Positions 34,633 through 43,564 are shown, numbered from the stretch's first letter. The stretch: 56,043 nucleotides of DNA from GCA-003244245 sp036266995 (GCA_036266995.1 DATAWX010000245.1:1-56043); one strand, 5' to 3'. The notes: a model not told the origin generated them from the sequence alone. A program made the numbers and translations.

Positions 34633-35993
34633 TGCGCCACCGCAGCGCCGAGGAGATCGGCCGAACCGAGCTGGGTCCCCGCCCGCTACCGCCGCTGGGT
34701 CCGCCGCGCGCGGCTATCGCACCGTCTGTCGTGGACACCGTGCTCGACAGCGGGCTGCGGGTGATCGCGGTGCGACGGCCCGCGGTTCCGATGGTGGAGC
34801 TGCGGTTGGAGATCCCGTTCGGCGGTACCCGGCGCACCCACCCGGCCCGCGCCGAGTTGCTGGCTATGACGTTGCTTCGGGGTACCCCACAGCGGGATCG
34901 GTTCGCGATCGACAAGAGCTTGGCTGCTGTCGGCGGCGACCTGTCCGCCGGGGTGGATCCCGAGCATCTGTCCGTGTCCGGATCGGCGTTGGCCAGTGGG
35001 CTGGACGTGGTGCTCGACATCCTCGCCGACGCGCTCACCTCGGCGTCATATGGCACCGCCGAAGTGGCTCGGGAGCGTAACCGCCTGGTGGAGCGGCTCA
35101 CGCTGAACCGCTCCCAGCCGCAAGTGATCGCTCGAGAGGCGTTGCAGCGCCGCCGCTACGGTAACCACCCGTTCGCCCGGGAATGGCCGGAAGTCGATGA
35201 CGTGGCCGCCGTGACGCCGGCCGCGGTGCGCGCACTGCACCGTCGCTCGGTAGTGCCCGGCGGTGCTGTCCTGGTGCTGGTGGGCGACATCGACCCGGGG
35301 CGCGCGGTCGAGGCTGTCGCGACGATGCTAGCGGGCTGGCGCGCGGACCACCCTGCCGTCGAGCTGGCCGCATTGCCCGAGCTGACCGGCGCCGACCTGC
35401 AGCTGGTGCATCGCGAGGGAGCAGTGCAGTCCCAGCTGCGACTGTCCGCCCAGGCGGTGTCGCGCAACCACGAGCGCTACCCGGCGCTGCAGGTGGCGAA
35501 TCTGATCTTCGGTGGGTATTTCTCCTCCCGCTGGGTGGAGAACATCCGGGAGGACAAGGGCTACACCTACAGCGCGCACTGCGGTTTCGAGTTCACCCGG
35601 CACGGGGCCACGTTGATCGCCGAAGCGGACACCGCCAGCGAGGCCACCGCCGCCGCCCTGCTGGAGACGCGCTACGAGTTGGGTCGGCTGGTCGTGGTTC
35701 CTCCCGATGATTCCGAGGTGGACAGCGCGCGGCACTATGCGATCGGGTCGCTGACCATCGCCACATCGTCGCAGCGGGGGCTGGTCGGCCACCTTGCCAC
35801 GCTGGCCACTCTCGGACTGGATCTCGACTGGCTGCTCACCCATCCGGGCAGGTTGCAGGCGGTCACGACCGGGCAGGTAGCCGAGGCCGCCGCCGAGTTC
35901 TTCGCCCCGAGCCGGTTCACCGGTGTGGTGGTGGGGGACGGCAAACGGCTGGCCGACCCGCTCGCCGCTCTTGGTGGCGTAAAGTTGCCCTGA
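34632..35993 (+). CDS. M16-family protein, non-catalytic partner
   Basis: A 453-residue M16 fold protein without HxxEH: the corresponding position reads HPARAELLAMTLLRG. The second half retains the family R/Y segment (FGGYFSSRWVENIREDKGYT), which binds substrate. Loss of the zinc site with retention of this motif is standard for the second subunit of bacterial M16B pairs. The start ATG overlaps the previous stop (TGATG), with CAGGAGG just upstream; the GTG one codon earlier is an alternative. Confidence 0.92.
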   Translation: MRHRSAEEIGRTELGPRPLPPLGPPRAAIAPSVVDTVLDSGLRVIAVRRPAVPMVELRLEIPFGGTRRTHPARAELLAMTLLRGTPQRDRFAIDKSLAAVGGDLSAGVDPEHLSVSGSALASGLDVVLDILADALTSASYGTAEVARERNRLVERLTLNRSQPQVIAREALQRRRYGNHPFAREWPEVDDVAAVTPAAVRALHRRSVVPGGAVLVLVGDIDPGRAVEAVATMLAGWRADHPAVELAALPELTGADLQLVHREGAVQSQLRLSAQAVSRNHERYPALQVANLIFGGYFSSRWVENIREDKGYTYSAHCGFEFTRHGATLIAEADTASEATAAALLETRYELGRLVVVPPDDSEVDSARHYAIGSLTIATSSQRGLVGHLATLATLGLDLDWLLTHPGRLQAVTTGQVAEAAAEFFAPSRFTGVVVGDGKRLADPLAALGGVKLP

Positions 35994-36026
35994 CCGCGCT
36001 CGCCACCATCGTGGCGCGCCTGAGGG

Positions 36027-36224
36027 TCAGAAGACGTACAGGCCGACCGCCCACCCTACGCTGGTGATGATCATCACCAGGATCGTCCAGAGGTAGACTT
36101 TCCGCGCGGTGACCCATATCCCGGGCTCGGGTGGCGCTTGCGGTGGTTTGCGTAAGTCGGCGGCGTGACGGCGCATGTGGTCATTGAGCTCCCGCTCCCA
36201 CTGCTTCCGGTCGTGGATCTTCAC
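36027..36224 (-). CDS. small single-span membrane protein
   Basis: A 65-residue protein. The first 38 residues are polar and basic (MKIHDRKQWERELNDHMRRH), followed by one membrane span (YLWTILVMIITSVGWAVGLYVF) that runs to the C-terminus. It is convergent with the M16 pair, with a short hairpin CGCCAC-CATC-GTGGCG (36001-36016) between them, and divergent from uvrD2. The family is not recognised; coding is supported by the clear hydrophobic pattern. Confidence 0.65.
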   Translation of the reverse strand: MKIHDRKQWERELNDHMRRHAADLRKPPQAPPEPGIWVTARKVYLWTILVMIITSVGWAVGLYVF

Positions 36225-36332
36225 TGGCCCACCATCCTCGCGCGAACCGCCTACAGACCGAACACGTCACGCATCATAACGCTTCGTGGCGGTTGCTGGG
36301 AGGTGTCCGAGCGCTCTGCGAGGATACCAATC

Positions 36333-38132
36333 GTGAGCACCGGCGGAGCTGATCGGGATCTCCTGGACGGCCTCGACGACGAGCAGCGCGCCGCGGTATG
36401 TGCCCCACGGGGACCGGTCTGCGTGCTGGCGGGCGCGGGCACCGGAAAGACGCGCACCATCACCCGGCGGATCGCCCAGCTGGTCCGCACCGGCCACGTC
36501 GCCCCGGGGCAGGTCCTCGCGGTGACGTTCACCGCTCGCGCGGCGGGGGAGATGCGCACCCGATTGCGCGACCTGGGGGTATCAGGCGTACAGGCCCGGA
36601 CGTTTCACGCCGCGGCGCTGCGCCAGCTGCGCTACTTCTGGCCCCAGGTGGTGGGCGACCAGCCGTGGCCGCTGCTGGAGCACAAGCTGCGGCTGGTCGG
36701 CCAGGCCGCGCAGCGGGCTGGCGCCAACGCCGGCGCTGACGACCTTCGTGACTTCGCCGGTGAGATCGAGTGGGCCAAGGCCAGCCTGGTCACCGCCGCG
36801 GACTATCCCGCCGCGGTGACCGCCGTCCACCGGGCCACCCCGGTGCCGGCTGCGCAGATCGCGGCGATCTACGCCCGGTACGAGGAGCTGAAGAACCGCA
36901 ACCGGGTGCTGGACTTCGACGATTTGCTGCTGCACACGGTGGCCGCCCTGGAGGAGCATTCAGCGGTGGCGCAGGAGTTCCGGGACCGCTACCGCTGCTT
37001 CGTCGTCGACGAGTACCAAGATGTCACGCCGCTGCAGCAGCGGATGCTCGACGCCTGGCTGGGCGCCCGTGACGACCTCACTGTCGTCGGCGACGCGAAC
37101 CAGACCATCTACTCCTTCGCCGGTGCGGCTCCCCGTTTTCTGCTGGGGTTCAGCAGGCGATTCCCCGGTGCGGTGACGGTACGGCTGCACCGCGACTATC
37201 GCTCCACACCGCAGGTCGTGTCGCTGGCGAACCGGTTGATCTCGGCCGCGCCCGGTCGGCCGGCGGGTGCCCGGCTGCAGTTGACCGGCCAGCAGCCGGC
37301 CGGTCCGCAGCCGTCGTTCGCTGAGCATGACGACGAGCCCGCCGAGGCCAACGCAGTGGCCGACGCCATCGCGGAGCTGCTGCGCGGCAGCACCCCAGCT
37401 GCCGAGATCGCCGTTCTGTACCGGGTGAACGCGCAGTCCGAGGCGTACGAGCAGGCCCTGGATGCCCGGGGGATCCCTTTCCAGGTCCGCGGTGGAGAGC
37501 GGTTCTTCCAGCGTCCTGAGGTCCGGACCGCGATCCGCGGACTGCGCGCGGCTGCTGCCGGACCTTCGCCTCGTCCGCCCGCCGGGGAGTCGTCGGTCGA
37601 GCTGGGCCGGACTGTTCGCGCGGTATTGACCCGGTATGGGCTTACTCAGCAGCCGCCTGCGGGCAGTGCCGCGCGGTCGCGTTGGGAATCGCTGCGCGCG
37701 CTGGCCGAGCTGGCCGATGACCTGGCAGCCAGCACCCCGGACGCCGACCTCGGCCAGCTCGTCGCTGAGCTTGACGCCCGCTCCGACGCCGCGCACCCAC
37801 CCACGGTGCAGGGCGTGACGTTGGCCTCCCTGCACTCGGCGAAGGGCCTGGAGTGGGACGCGGTCTTCCTTATCGGCCTCGTCGACGGGACGCTGCCAAT
37901 CCAATACGCCGAGGGTGACCAGGCTGCGCTGGAAGAGGAGCGCCGGTTGCTGTACGTCGGTGTGACCCGGGCCCGCCGCAGGCTTGCGCTGTCCTGGGCC
38001 CTGTCGCGCAGCGCGGGCGGGAGGCGTTCGCGGCGTCGCAGCCGATTCCTCCACGGTCTGGTGCCCCAGGACGATCCGCCGCCCCGGTTGGCGCCCGCGA
38101 AGGCGCGACCCAGGGGCGGGATACGACGCTGA
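36333..38132 (+). CDS. uvrD2: UvrD2-type DNA helicase lacking the HRDC tail
   Basis: A 599-residue superfamily 1 helicase. Walker A is VLAGAGTGKT (31-40), motif II VVDEYQDV, motif III GDANQTIYSFAGA, and later motifs are LHSAKGLEWDAV and LLYVGVTRARRRL. Gene context and sequence match mycobacterial UvrD2. That protein is about 700 residues and carries an HRDC domain and a tetracysteine motif at its C-terminus; here the protein ends in a basic tail soon after the last helicase motif. GTG 36333 is used as start because the longer frame lacks helicase homology. Confidence 0.88.
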   Translation: MSTGGADRDLLDGLDDEQRAAVCAPRGPVCVLAGAGTGKTRTITRRIAQLVRTGHVAPGQVLAVTFTARAAGEMRTRLRDLGVSGVQARTFHAAALRQLRYFWPQVVGDQPWPLLEHKLRLVGQAAQRAGANAGADDLRDFAGEIEWAKASLVTAADYPAAVTAVHRATPVPAAQIAAIYARYEELKNRNRVLDFDDLLLHTVAALEEHSAVAQEFRDRYRCFVVDEYQDVTPLQQRMLDAWLGARDDLTVVGDANQTIYSFAGAAPRFLLGFSRRFPGAVTVRLHRDYRSTPQVVSLANRLISAAPGRPAGARLQLTGQQPAGPQPSFAEHDDEPAEANAVADAIAELLRGSTPAAEIAVLYRVNAQSEAYEQALDARGIPFQVRGGERFFQRPEVRTAIRGLRAAAAGPSPRPPAGESSVELGRTVRAVLTRYGLTQQPPAGSAARSRWESLRALAELADDLAASTPDADLGQLVAELDARSDAAHPPTVQGVTLASLHSAKGLEWDAVFLIGLVDGTLPIQYAEGDQAALEEERRLLYVGVTRARRRLALSWALSRSAGGRRSRRRSRFLHGLVPQDDPPPRLAPAKARPRGGIRR

Positions 38133-38172
38133 CCTCCCTCGGACGAAATGGGCACGAAAGCAAGAAAATCGG

Positions 38173-38201
38173 TTGCTGGTGTATCAGCAGGGCTCTAGCC
38201 T
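38173..38201 (+). promoter_or_regulatory. probable whiB7 promoter
   Basis: TTGCTG (38173) and TAGCCT (38196) are separated by 17 bases, with AAAAT immediately upstream of the -35. WhiB7 is known to activate its own promoter next to such an AT-rich patch, so autoregulation is likely. About 100 bases separate it from the upstream ORF. Confidence 0.6.
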
Positions 38202-38296
38202 TGCTCTTATTCTCCTGGAGGCGGTCGTTGCATGCGGCTGACCAGGGCGGATCATCCAGCCACTGAGCGTGGCCTGAGCGGGAGGGAGGTGCTCCG

Positions 38297-38518
38297 ATGA
38301 AGATGTCTATAACCATCGGCGCCCGTGATCTCCACCAGTTCGGGGCCCTCGGTGTACCTGGGAGGACCTGGTCTCAGCACCTGCTGGCCGTGCCGTCCGG
38401 CGCGCGTCGGTTGCGCGCTGGGAGTTCCTTCCAGGCCCGCATCCGGGCTCTGGTCCACCCGGCTGGCATTGATTTGCCCGATACCGACCGCATGCGTTTG
38501 TCCGCATCGGAGCCTTGA
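38297..38518 (+). CDS. upstream ORF in the whiB7 leader
   Basis: A 73-codon ORF (starting MKMSITIGARDLHQF) in the whiB7 5' leader, with GGGAGG about 10 bases upstream. Leader ORFs upstream of whiB7 are known in Mycobacterium and Streptomyces, where ribosome stalling by antibiotics changes leader folding and permits read-through. Here the stop lies 25 bases ahead of a strong hairpin. The encoded peptide itself may have no role; it resembles no known protein. Confidence 0.6.
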   Translation: MKMSITIGARDLHQFGALGVPGRTWSQHLLAVPSGARRLRAGSSFQARIRALVHPAGIDLPDTDRMRLSASEP

Positions 38519-38543
38519 TTCTCGAGCCACCAGCAACCGGCTC

Positions 38544-38584
38544 ATGAAGGCCGCGGACCCCGCAGCGGGATCCGCGGCCTTCAT
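38544..38584 (+). terminator. attenuator-like hairpin in the whiB7 leader
   Basis: The arms starting ATGAAGGCCGCGGA and ending TCCGCGGCCTTCAT pair over about 19 bases with one mismatch and a very small loop. It sits between the upstream ORF and whiB7, where Rho-independent terminators controlled by translation of the leader have been described. Confidence 0.65.
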
Positions 38585-38662
38585 GTGTTGCTAGGTCCTC
38601 ATCCCGCGGCGGGCACGGTACCGGCGAGTTCCACCGGCACCACCACCGAGGAGGAGAGACAA

Positions 38663-39040
38663 GTGTTTACCGCGACTGTCCCGCTGGACGGCGGTGCGTT
38701 GCCCGACCTGCCGGGTGGGGCGGAGCTGGCCCACCTGCTTGGTACCGCGCATTCTGGGTCGGCTGCTCTGCCCTGCCGCGCACACGACCCGGATCTCTGG
38801 TTCGCCGACTCGCCAGCTGGCCTGGAGCAGGCTAAGCGGCTTTGCGCAGGTTGCCCGATCAAGGCCGCCTGCCTGGACAGCGCGCTGTCCAGGCAGGAGC
38901 CATGGGGCGTCTGGGGTGGCGAGATCTTCGAGCACGGTGTTGTCGTCCCTCGCAAGCGCCCGCGTGGCCGGCCCAGCAAGGCCGCCCTGGAACAGGACCG
39001 CGCCGAGCGCGAGCGCGCCGGACGGGAAACCGCCGCCTAA
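38663..39040 (+). CDS. whiB7: WhiB7-type iron-sulfur transcription regulator
   Basis: A 125-residue WhiB protein. The four cluster-binding cysteines are Cys38, Cys61, Cys64 and Cys70, followed by the turn GVWGG at 82-86 and the AT-hook RGRP at 101-104, the mark of the WhiB7 subclass. WhiB7 binds sigma A and activates intrinsic antibiotic-resistance genes in response to ribosome inhibitors. The GTG start has GAGGAGGAGA upstream. Neighbours (uvrD2 upstream, AarF-type kinase downstream) match the mycobacterial arrangement. Confidence 0.93.
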   Translation: MFTATVPLDGGALPDLPGGAELAHLLGTAHSGSAALPCRAHDPDLWFADSPAGLEQAKRLCAGCPIKAACLDSALSRQEPWGVWGGEIFEHGVVVPRKRPRGRPSKAALEQDRAERERAGRETAA

Positions 39041-39082
39041 CCCCGGTTGGGGGCTCTTCAAGAGCCCCCAACCGGGGTTAGG
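39036..39082 (+). terminator. 23-bp hairpin terminator overlapping the whiB7 stop
   Basis: CCTAACCCCGGTTGGGGGCT... pairs exactly with its complement around position 39059 over 23 bp. The whiB7 stop codon (39038-39040) lies within the left arm, so termination or RNA protection begins at the end of the coding frame. Confidence 0.75.
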
Positions 39083-39166
39083 CGTGCTCACAACGACGGC
39101 CAACCGTCACCAGTCGCAACGGCTGCGCCGGCATCGATCGATCACTCGACTGGAGCGCTGAACAAC

Positions 39167-39286
39167 ATGTTGCTGCACGAGATACTCGCCCGGGACCGAA
39201 TGCGTGATGAGCAACGCCGGGCTCGCCACGAACGGCTAGCTCGGCGGCTGGCAACCGCTCGCCCGTGGCAGCGCCTGGCCCGCTAA
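39167..39286 (+). CDS. short Arg-rich hypothetical peptide
   Basis: A 39-residue ORF starting MLLHEILARDRMRDEQRRAR, strongly basic and predicted helical. TGGAG lies about 12 bases upstream of the ATG. It follows the whiB7 terminator on the same strand. It is short and may not be expressed; the amphipathic helix and clean stop give modest support. Confidence 0.4.
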   Translation: MLLHEILARDRMRDEQRRARHERLARRLATARPWQRLAR

Positions 39287-39352
39287 TGAACCTGGGTTCG
39301 AGCGGCTCATCCGCTGGGCGTGGCTGCCGACTCGGCGGCCGGGAGCACCGTG

Positions 39353-40597
39353 TTACTGGTATCTGAGGGCTTCAATCGGAAGTAGCCGGGCGGCCCGGTA
39401 AGCCGGGTAACCGCCGGCGACGAGCCCAATCGCGATGCTTATCCCGAACGGCACCAGGATGGCCAGGGCAGACAAGACGGGAGCGAAGCCAGCGAAGATA
39501 CCGGTACCGGGATCGAGGGCCGGTGCGATGATGCGAACGAGGGTGGACAGGCCGGCCCCGACGCCGACGCCGACGAGCCCGCCGAGGGCGGCTAGGACGA
39601 CGGCTTCGATGAGGAACTGTTCGAGGATGGCGCGGCTGGTAGCCCCGATCGCTTTGCGGATCCCGATCTCGCGGGTTCGTTCGGTGACCGAGACCAGCAT
39701 GATGTTCAGGACGCCGATACCGCCGACGAGCAGAGAGATCGCGGCGACGGCCGGGGTGAACACGGTGATGATGCCCACGATCTGGTTGAAGGTCGCCAGC
39801 CGATGGCCCAGCGATTGGACTTGGAAGTCCTTCCGCGCAGGGTCGGTGATGTGGTGGCGGGCGTCGAGGATGCTAGTCACTTCACTCATCGCGGCGGGCA
39901 CTTCGGTCTGTTGGGGGGCCTCCACAGTGATCTGGTTCAGTTCGTGGCCGACGCCGATACCGGGACCGACGATATAGCGGCGGGCGGTCGTCAACGGCAT
40001 GACTGCGGTCTTGTCAAGCTGCTGGCCGTAGGACTGCATCACACCGATGACCTGGAACGGCGCATGGTTGATCCAGACGGTCTGACCCAGAGCCGCGGCG
40101 GCGAAGTTGTGACCGTACAAAGTGGTCGCGACAGTAGGTCCCAGGACCACCACCCGGGCGGCGGAGCGGGATTGGGCCGCGTCGAAGAACGAACCCGCTT
40201 GAAAGTCACGGTTGTTGGTCTGGGCCCAGATGTCGCTGGTGCCGATGATGGTCGACGACAGCAGCGTGGTGGTACTGCTCCCGATCGACGCCGTGCTGGT
40301 GGCAGCGGGGGTGACGGTGGCGACGTCGGGTGCGTTTTGCAGCGCGTCGGCGTCGGCGTCGGTCAGGTTCTGGGCCGGCGGTCCACCGGGAAGGTCGGAG
40401 GCCTGCGGCACGATGGTGATGTTGTTGGCTATCGTTTCGATGCGTGCATCGACCGAGTTGCTCACCCCTTGGCCGCAGGCGGCCAGGAAGACTACCGAGG
40501 TGACTCCGACGACGAGGCCGAGCATGGTCAGCGCGGAACGCAGCCGGTGTGCCCGCAGCGCGCGTAGCGCGATGATCAATGCCTCTCGCAGGCGCAT
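39353..40597 (-). CDS. MacB/FtsX-type ABC transporter permease
   Basis: A 414-residue protein with the MacB-type layout: one N-terminal span (ALTMLGLVVGVTSVVFLAAC), a periplasmic-type domain of about 230 residues, then three spans ending in IEALRYQ. The FtsX-family motif TREIGIRKAIGATSRAILEQ precedes the last spans. These permeases act mechanically on substrates outside the membrane, for instance peptides, antibiotics or lipoproteins. The matching ATPase is 850 bases away and divergent, an unusual split. Confidence 0.88.
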   Translation of the reverse strand: MRLREALIIALRALRAHRLRSALTMLGLVVGVTSVVFLAACGQGVSNSVDARIETIANNITIVPQASDLPGGPPAQNLTDADADALQNAPDVATVTPAATSTASIGSSTTTLLSSTIIGTSDIWAQTNNRDFQAGSFFDAAQSRSAARVVVLGPTVATTLYGHNFAAAALGQTVWINHAPFQVIGVMQSYGQQLDKTAVMPLTTARRYIVGPGIGVGHELNQITVEAPQQTEVPAAMSEVTSILDARHHITDPARKDFQVQSLGHRLATFNQIVGIITVFTPAVAAISLLVGGIGVLNIMLVSVTERTREIGIRKAIGATSRAILEQFLIEAVVLAALGGLVGVGVGAGLSTLVRIIAPALDPGTGIFAGFAPVLSALAILVPFGISIAIGLVAGGYPAYRAARLLPIEALRYQ

Positions 40598-41450
40598 TTA
40601 TTGCCTTACCTCGGCTTTCGCAGCATCACCCGGACCGTCAAGGACGCGTTAGTGACGCGTCAACCACACCCCCAGGGTTAGCCGGTGACCGTGTCGCGCG
40701 CAAGGCACGCAGCGAATTCCCAGCGAATTCACTATTTCCATCACAATACGTGACGTTCTGCTATCGCACTGTATACAGTAGATGGCGCTTCGGAGTTGAC
40801 GGCGCGCGCAGCGTAACGATCTGACGAATCTTCAGTCTCGCCACGAGAAAGCGGTGAAACATAGGTTCTGACCTGCACTGTGATTGAAGAGAAGGGCAGG
40901 TCGATGATCGTCTAAGTAACCACCAGGGACAACTCGGCTCCGCACTGCTCCGATCGGGGCGAGGAGTAGATGGTGCGAATGGGCCGAAGGTGTTGTTGTT
41001 TGGTCGTGTAGTCCCGAGCGGTATCCGTCAGGGTGCCGCGGTCGCGCAGATCGCCCGAAACTGAGACCTGTCGCCGTCCGGAGATGGCGGTCCTGCGCTG
41101 GGGTGGCGCCGTGGATCTACCCGTTGGTTCATCGGACCCGGGTGGGCGGTGCGGATGCCTCGGCCGGCGATCACCGGATGTTCCCAGCAAATTGTGACGT
41201 AGCGTCCAGTTTGCTCCCATACTGCCGGGCCATATCTAGAGTGTGGACACAGGGTGGTGCTCCAGAGGTGAGGTGAGGGGAGGTCGGCAGCGAAGAAGAA
41301 AGGTGAGCGATGCTCCCACCGACGGTGTGCCAGTGGGTCGGGAGGGCAGATCGGCCGACGCGCTGGGTGGCCGGTTGGAATCGCGATCAGGTCCGTGGCC
41401 CGCCGGCCTCCGAAGCCGATCGCCGTCGATATCCAGGTTGAGGGAGTGGA
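40598..41450. other. 853-bp divergent region between permease and ATPase genes
   Basis: No convincing ORF is visible; the minus-strand frame at 40912-41220 has atypical composition. The region is AT-richer than average. A perfect 12-base palindrome ACTGTATACAGT sits at 40768-40779 and a direct repeat GCGAATTC occurs near 40718. GGGAG precedes the ATPase start at 41451. It probably holds both promoters and an operator; no adaptor (MacA-like) gene is found. Confidence 0.4.
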
Positions 41451-42143
41451 ATGATCCAGCTTGAGGAAATCACCAAGTCATACCAGATGGGCAAGGTCGA
41501 GGTCCCGGTACTCTTCGGTGTCGACCTGGTCATCGATGACGGTGAAATGGTCGCTATCATGGGTCCGTCCGGATCGGGCAAGAGCACACTCATGAACATT
41601 CTGGGCTGTCTGGATATCCCTACTACTGGGCGTTACCTACTCGACGGCAGTGACGTCAGCAGCTTGTCCAACAATCAGCTGGCCAGGGTCCGTAGCCGCA
41701 AGATCGGATTCGTGTTCCAGTCGTTTAACCTCATTCCACGAACCAGCGCTGCCCGCAACGTCGAACTTCCTTTGGTCTATGCCGGGATCCGGAATCGGCG
41801 CAATCCAGGCCGCCGGGCGTTGGAGCAGGTCGGGCTCGGCGACCGTCAGAAGCACATGCCCAACGAGTTGTCCGGCGGTCAGCAGCAGCGGGTAGCGATC
41901 GCCCGAGCGCTGATCAACGATCCTGCGATACTGCTTGCCGATGAGCCCACCGGCAACCTCGATACCACTTCCAGCCTCGAAATAATGAAGTTGCTCACTG
42001 AACTGAACGATGCCGGCTGCACGGTTGTGATCATTACTCACGAAGAGGAGATCGCCAACTTCGCCAAACGGGTCGTGCGGCTGCGCGACGGGCGCATCGT
42101 GAGTGATCAGGTGCAGTCAGACGGGACGCGGATCAGCGCGTAA
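41451..42143 (+). CDS. MacB-type ABC transporter ATPase
   Basis: A 230-residue ATP-binding protein with Walker A GPSGSGKST (38-46), signature LSGGQQQRVAIARAL, Walker B ILLADEPTG and switch histidine in VVIITHEEEIA. It is of the MacB/LolD class that pairs with FtsX-like permeases, and the divergent permease gene is the natural partner. It ends 61 bases from the convergent AarF-type kinase gene. Confidence 0.9.
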   Translation: MIQLEEITKSYQMGKVEVPVLFGVDLVIDDGEMVAIMGPSGSGKSTLMNILGCLDIPTTGRYLLDGSDVSSLSNNQLARVRSRKIGFVFQSFNLIPRTSAARNVELPLVYAGIRNRRNPGRRALEQVGLGDRQKHMPNELSGGQQQRVAIARALINDPAILLADEPTGNLDTTSSLEIMKLLTELNDAGCTVVIITHEEEIANFAKRVVRLRDGRIVSDQVQSDGTRISA

Positions 42144-42204
42144 CCTAGGCAGCCCCGGCGGCCGCAAAAGTAATGCCGACATGATCGGGCGTGTCGTTGA
42201 GCGC

Positions 42205-43515
42205 TCAGTCGGCGAAACCTGGTTGCCAGCGCTGGGCGATCCCCCGCAGGGGCACGGTGGCATCGAGCTGGCACAGCACGCCGAACGTCCCGGTGGTCAC
42301 CCGGTGAATCAGCAGGTAACTGGGCGGCAGGTTCAGCGCCCGTCCGGTTCGGAAGTCCGGGCCGGAGAAGTCGCCGACGCGCTCGGCCTGGGCTTGCATC
42401 CAGGCCCGGGTGAAGTGGAAAGTCGCGGAACGCACCGGATCGGCGAAAGGACTGAGGTAAGCCAGCACATCCTCGGCCAGCAGTTGCATGCCCGGCCGGA
42501 CGAAACCCTCCGAGCGCAGCAGTTCGAGCAGTTCCGCGGACCGCTCCTCAACGGCCAGCCGGATCGCGATCCCCAGCGTTCGCGGGGGTCCGCCGGGTAG
42601 CTTGGCCGCGGCGCCGAAGTCCAGCACGCCCAGCCGCCCGTCGTTCAGCTGCAGGAAGTTGCCCGGGTGGGGGTCCGCGTGCAGCAGCCCGGTGAGGGTG
42701 GGTGCGGAGGAGTGGAACAGCGACAGCTTCGTGCCGATGTCGTCTCGTTCGGACCGCGAGCCGCTACGGATGATCTTGGCCAGCGGGGTCCCGGCGACCC
42801 ACTGCGACACCATTACCTTCGGCGCGCTGGCGACGATCGCGGGGACGGCGATCTCGGGGTGGCCACGGAACGCGGCCGCGAACACTCGCTGGTTCGCGGC
42901 CTCGTCACGGTAATCGAGCTCCTCTACCATCCGGTCGCGCAACTCGCTGAGCAGCGGTTTGACCTCCATGCCGGGAACGATCGCCTGGAACAGCCGGCTG
43001 AACCTCTGCAGCTGTCGCAGGTCGGAGCGCAGCGCCTCGCCAGCGCCCGGATACTGCACTTTGACCGCGACCTCACGGCCGTCATGCCACACCGCCTGGT
43101 GTACCTGCCCGATGCTGGCGGCCGCCGTAGGTTTGTCGGAGAAGTCGGCGAAGCGGCGACGCCACCCGGTGCCGAGTTGCTCGTCGAGCACTCGATGCAC
43201 GGACTGTGATGACATCGGCGGTGCCGCGGACTGCAGTTTGGTCAGTGCCTCCCGGTACGGCGCGGCCAGCTGGTCGGGAATCGCGGCCTCGAACACGCTC
43301 AGCGCCTGGCCGAACTTCATCGCGCCGCCCTTGAGCTCACCGAGCACCGCGAAGAGTTGCTCGGCGGTGCGCGCGCTGAGCTCGGCGTTGACGACCTGCG
43401 CATCGTGCCCGGCCAGCCGTTTACCCCAGCCCGCAGCGACCCGCCCGGCCACCCCTAGTGGGAGGCTTGCGAGCCGTGCGGTTCGCTGCGAGGCGCTGCG
43501 CGGGATGTCGGTCAC
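42205..43515 (-). CDS. AarF/UbiB (ABC1) atypical kinase
   Basis: A 436-residue protein with all marks of the ABC1 family: the KxGQ motif in GGAMKFGQALS, the Ala-rich loop AAASIGQVHQA, the lysine in VAVKVQYPG, the catalytic HADPHPGNF and the metal-binding LDFGAA. These atypical kinases bind ATP and act on quinone or lipid metabolism; the mycobacterial counterpart lies beside whiB7 (Rv3197). GTG 43515 is chosen with GGGAGA upstream; an overlapping longer frame runs into the ThiF-like gene and is not credible. Confidence 0.9.
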   Translation of the reverse strand: MTDIPRSASQRTARLASLPLGVAGRVAAGWGKRLAGHDAQVVNAELSARTAEQLFAVLGELKGGAMKFGQALSVFEAAIPDQLAAPYREALTKLQSAAPPMSSQSVHRVLDEQLGTGWRRRFADFSDKPTAAASIGQVHQAVWHDGREVAVKVQYPGAGEALRSDLRQLQRFSRLFQAIVPGMEVKPLLSELRDRMVEELDYRDEAANQRVFAAAFRGHPEIAVPAIVASAPKVMVSQWVAGTPLAKIIRSGSRSERDDIGTKLSLFHSSAPTLTGLLHADPHPGNFLQLNDGRLGVLDFGAAAKLPGGPPRTLGIAIRLAVEERSAELLELLRSEGFVRPGMQLLAEDVLAYLSPFADPVRSATFHFTRAWMQAQAERVGDFSGPDFRTGRALNLPPSYLLIHRVTTGTFGVLCQLDATVPLRGIAQRWQPGFAD

Positions 43516-43564
43516 GGAGTGATTGTCTCCCGGCTGCGCTGCGCGCAGTAGTGGTATTGAGGCG

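Noticed and set aside
38544..38584. simple terminator of uvrD2
   Set aside because: It lies over 400 bases past uvrD2 and after a separate promoter and upstream ORF, so a whiB7 attenuator fits better.
40912..41220. 102-residue minus-strand frame in the ABC intergenic region
   Set aside because: Atypical composition, no ribosome binding site, no recognisable motif.
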